In this document: piece by piece, positions 13,524 through 14,415 of the stretch
Numbering within the stretch: position 1 is the stretch's first letter
Layout: each line of letters starts with the position of its first letter
NCBI GenBank assembly: GCA_947629215.1
Contig: CANRCU010000028.1
Coordinates: 1 to 14,415 of the forward strand
Source of the DNA: an uncultured Clostridia bacterium
Lineage (GTDB): Bacteria; Bacillota; Clostridia; Lachnospirales; CAG-274
DNA: 14,415 bases
Direction of reading: 5' to 3'
Notes under the pieces: model-generated
The model's database searches: none
The model's input: the letters and a program-made list of their open reading frames with translations, nothing else
Told to the model about the DNA's origin: nothing
Program-made: the position numbers and the translations under genes

Positions 13524-13562
13524 ATTTATCCCGTCCGGTATTTAAACTCATTCTACCGTTTC

Positions 13563-13591
13563 ATTATAAACCAACCGCACAAAATTGTCAA
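13563..13591 (-). promoter_or_regulatory. Perfect consensus promoter of the GtrA-GT2-GT-C cassette
   Basis: On the minus strand TTGACA (13586-13591) and TATAAT (13563-13568) match the sigma-A consensus exactly, with a 17-base spacer. The leader to the ATG at 13523 is about 33 nt. No operator or attenuator is visible, so strong constitutive expression is likely. Confidence 0.85.
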
Positions 13592-13656
13592 TATTGCGCA
13601 GACCCTTTCTTTTCGTGCCGCTGTGAAAAATATCTTTTTTTTGGAAATAATTTTTA

Positions 13657-13685
13657 TTGAGATACAAAGAAATGTATGTTATACT
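13657..13685 (+). promoter_or_regulatory. Promoter of prs
   Basis: TTGAGA (13657-13662) and TATACT (13680-13685) are separated by 17 bases. Transcription would begin near 13692. The leader of about 58 nt contains a small hairpin, GCGGC-TGTAC-GCCGC (13718-13732), just before the AGGAGG ribosome site. Confidence 0.7.
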
Positions 13686-13749
13686 GTTATCAAGAACTTA
13701 TTCACCTAAATTCAACCGCGGCTGTACGCCGCACTACAGGAGGCAGCAT

Positions 13750-14415
13750 ATGGACATAGGAAGCGGCAGCATAAAAATTTTCACGGGCAACGGCAACCCC
13801 GAACTTGCCGAACAGATAGCGGATGACCTTGGTCTGCGTGTCAGCGAGTGCAGTATATCAAAATTCAGCGACGGCGAAATAGACATCCGCATAGGCGAAA
13901 CAGTTCGCGGCGCAGACATCTTTATTGTACAGCCGACCTGCTACCCCGTAAACGACAACCTCATGGAACTGCTTCTCACGATAGACGCAGTTAAGCGCGC
14001 ATCCGCCGGCAGAATAAATGCAGTCATTCCGTACTACGGCTACGCACGCCAGGACAGGAAAGCCAAACCCCGAGATCCCATCAGCGCAAAACTTGTTGCC
14101 GACCTTATCACAAGCGCAGGCGCCGACAGGATCATTACAATGGATCTTCACAGCGCGCAGATACAAGGCTTTTTCAATATCCCCGTGGATCATCTCTGCG
14201 GTATGCCCATACTTGCGGGCTATTATGCAAATAAATTCGGGGTAGCTGCCGAAGACCTTATCGCCGTATCGCCCGATCTTGGCAGTGTTGCTCGTACACG
14301 CGCCTTTGCCGAAACGCTTGACATACCTATTGCGATAGTAGACAAACGGCGCCCAAAGCCGAACGTTTCGGAAATAATGCATATAATAGGCGAATACAAG
14401 GGTAAAAATGTCATC
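13750..14415 (+). CDS. prs: Ribose-phosphate pyrophosphokinase (PRPP synthetase), 3' end outside window
   Basis: Prs makes 5-phosphoribosyl-1-pyrophosphate from ribose 5-phosphate and ATP, feeding purine, pyrimidine, NAD, histidine and tryptophan synthesis in the cytoplasm. 222 codons are present out of about 310-320, and the frame is open to the window edge. Visible family motifs are KFSDGE (38-43), the ATP-binding YGYARQDRKAKPRDPISAKL (from 96), MDLHSAQIQGFF with catalytic H134 (131-142), VSPDLGSVARTRAF and the KRRPKPN loop. The PRPP-binding loop near the C-terminus lies beyond the edge. SPDLGSVARTR differs a little from the common SPDxGGVxRAR, but the overall match to class I enzymes is clear. 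AGGAGG lies 6 bases before the ATG. The gene is divergent from the glycosylation cassette, with separate promoters. Confidence 0.95.
   Translation, partial: MDIGSGSIKIFTGNGNPELAEQIADDLGLRVSECSISKFSDGEIDIRIGETVRGADIFIVQPTCYPVNDNLMELLLTIDAVKRASAGRINAVIPYYGYARQDRKAKPRDPISAKLVADLITSAGADRIITMDLHSAQIQGFFNIPVDHLCGMPILAGYYANKFGVAAEDLIAVSPDLGSVARTRAFAETLDIPIAIVDKRRPKPNVSEIMHIIGEYKGKNVI

Overview
The window looks like chromosomal DNA of a low-to-mid GC, Gram-positive anaerobe of the class Clostridia (Bacillota), probably a gut or rumen Ruminococcaceae/Oscillospiraceae-type organism. This placement rests on near-consensus sigma-A promoters with 17-bp spacers, strong AGGAGG-type ribosome binding sites, rho-independent terminators, and families such as a TIGR04086/DUF3792 membrane protein, a DUF1858 protein and a large secreted protein with Ig-like repeats. 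It is inferred from general features and not from a marker gene.

Layout. (1) 1-2659 (-) is the N-terminal part (886 codons) of a large secreted modular protein. It runs off the left edge and contains about four bacterial Ig-like (Big_3-type) repeats between two related lectin/laminin-like modules. It has its own promoter and a strikingly structured 5' leader (2686-2784). (2) 2907-4891 (-) is a PHP phosphoesterase - smpB - rnhA operon with a terminator downstream. (3) 4974-5366 (+) is a small four-helix membrane protein that converges, across a terminator hairpin, on a two-domain hypothetical protein (5397-6263, -). (4) 6264-6838 is gene-free and is an island of palindromic intergenic repeats in both orientations. 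(5) 6839-10198 (-) is a six-gene operon: trmL, a small acidic protein, a membrane-anchored exported protein, a small SHOCT-like protein, signal peptidase I and a DUF1858 protein. It has a promoter at 10258-10286 and ends at a strong terminator. (6) 10358-10448 (+) is tRNA-Ser(CGA), transcribed divergently and followed by a bidirectional terminator. (7) 10566-13523 (-) is a three-gene polyprenyl-phosphate-sugar cassette: a GtrA-like protein, a DPM1-like GT2 and a multi-spanning GT-C transferase. It is driven by a perfect consensus promoter. (8) 13750 to the right edge (+) is prs, PRPP synthetase, truncated by the window end and divergent from the glycosylation cassette.

How the genes fit together: SmpB and RNase HI serve translation rescue and RNA:DNA hybrid removal, and their PHP partner may act on nucleotides or RNA ends. 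TrmL modifies the wobble base of tRNA-Leu. Signal peptidase I processes exported proteins and sits directly downstream of two uncharacterised genes, one of which encodes an exported, membrane-tethered protein. The GtrA/GT2/GT-C trio matches the known three-component scheme in which a sugar is loaded on a lipid carrier, moved across the membrane and transferred to a surface polymer or protein. No clear mobile element, CRISPR array or defence system is visible. The least explained items are the leader RNA of the big surface protein and the palindromic repeat island.
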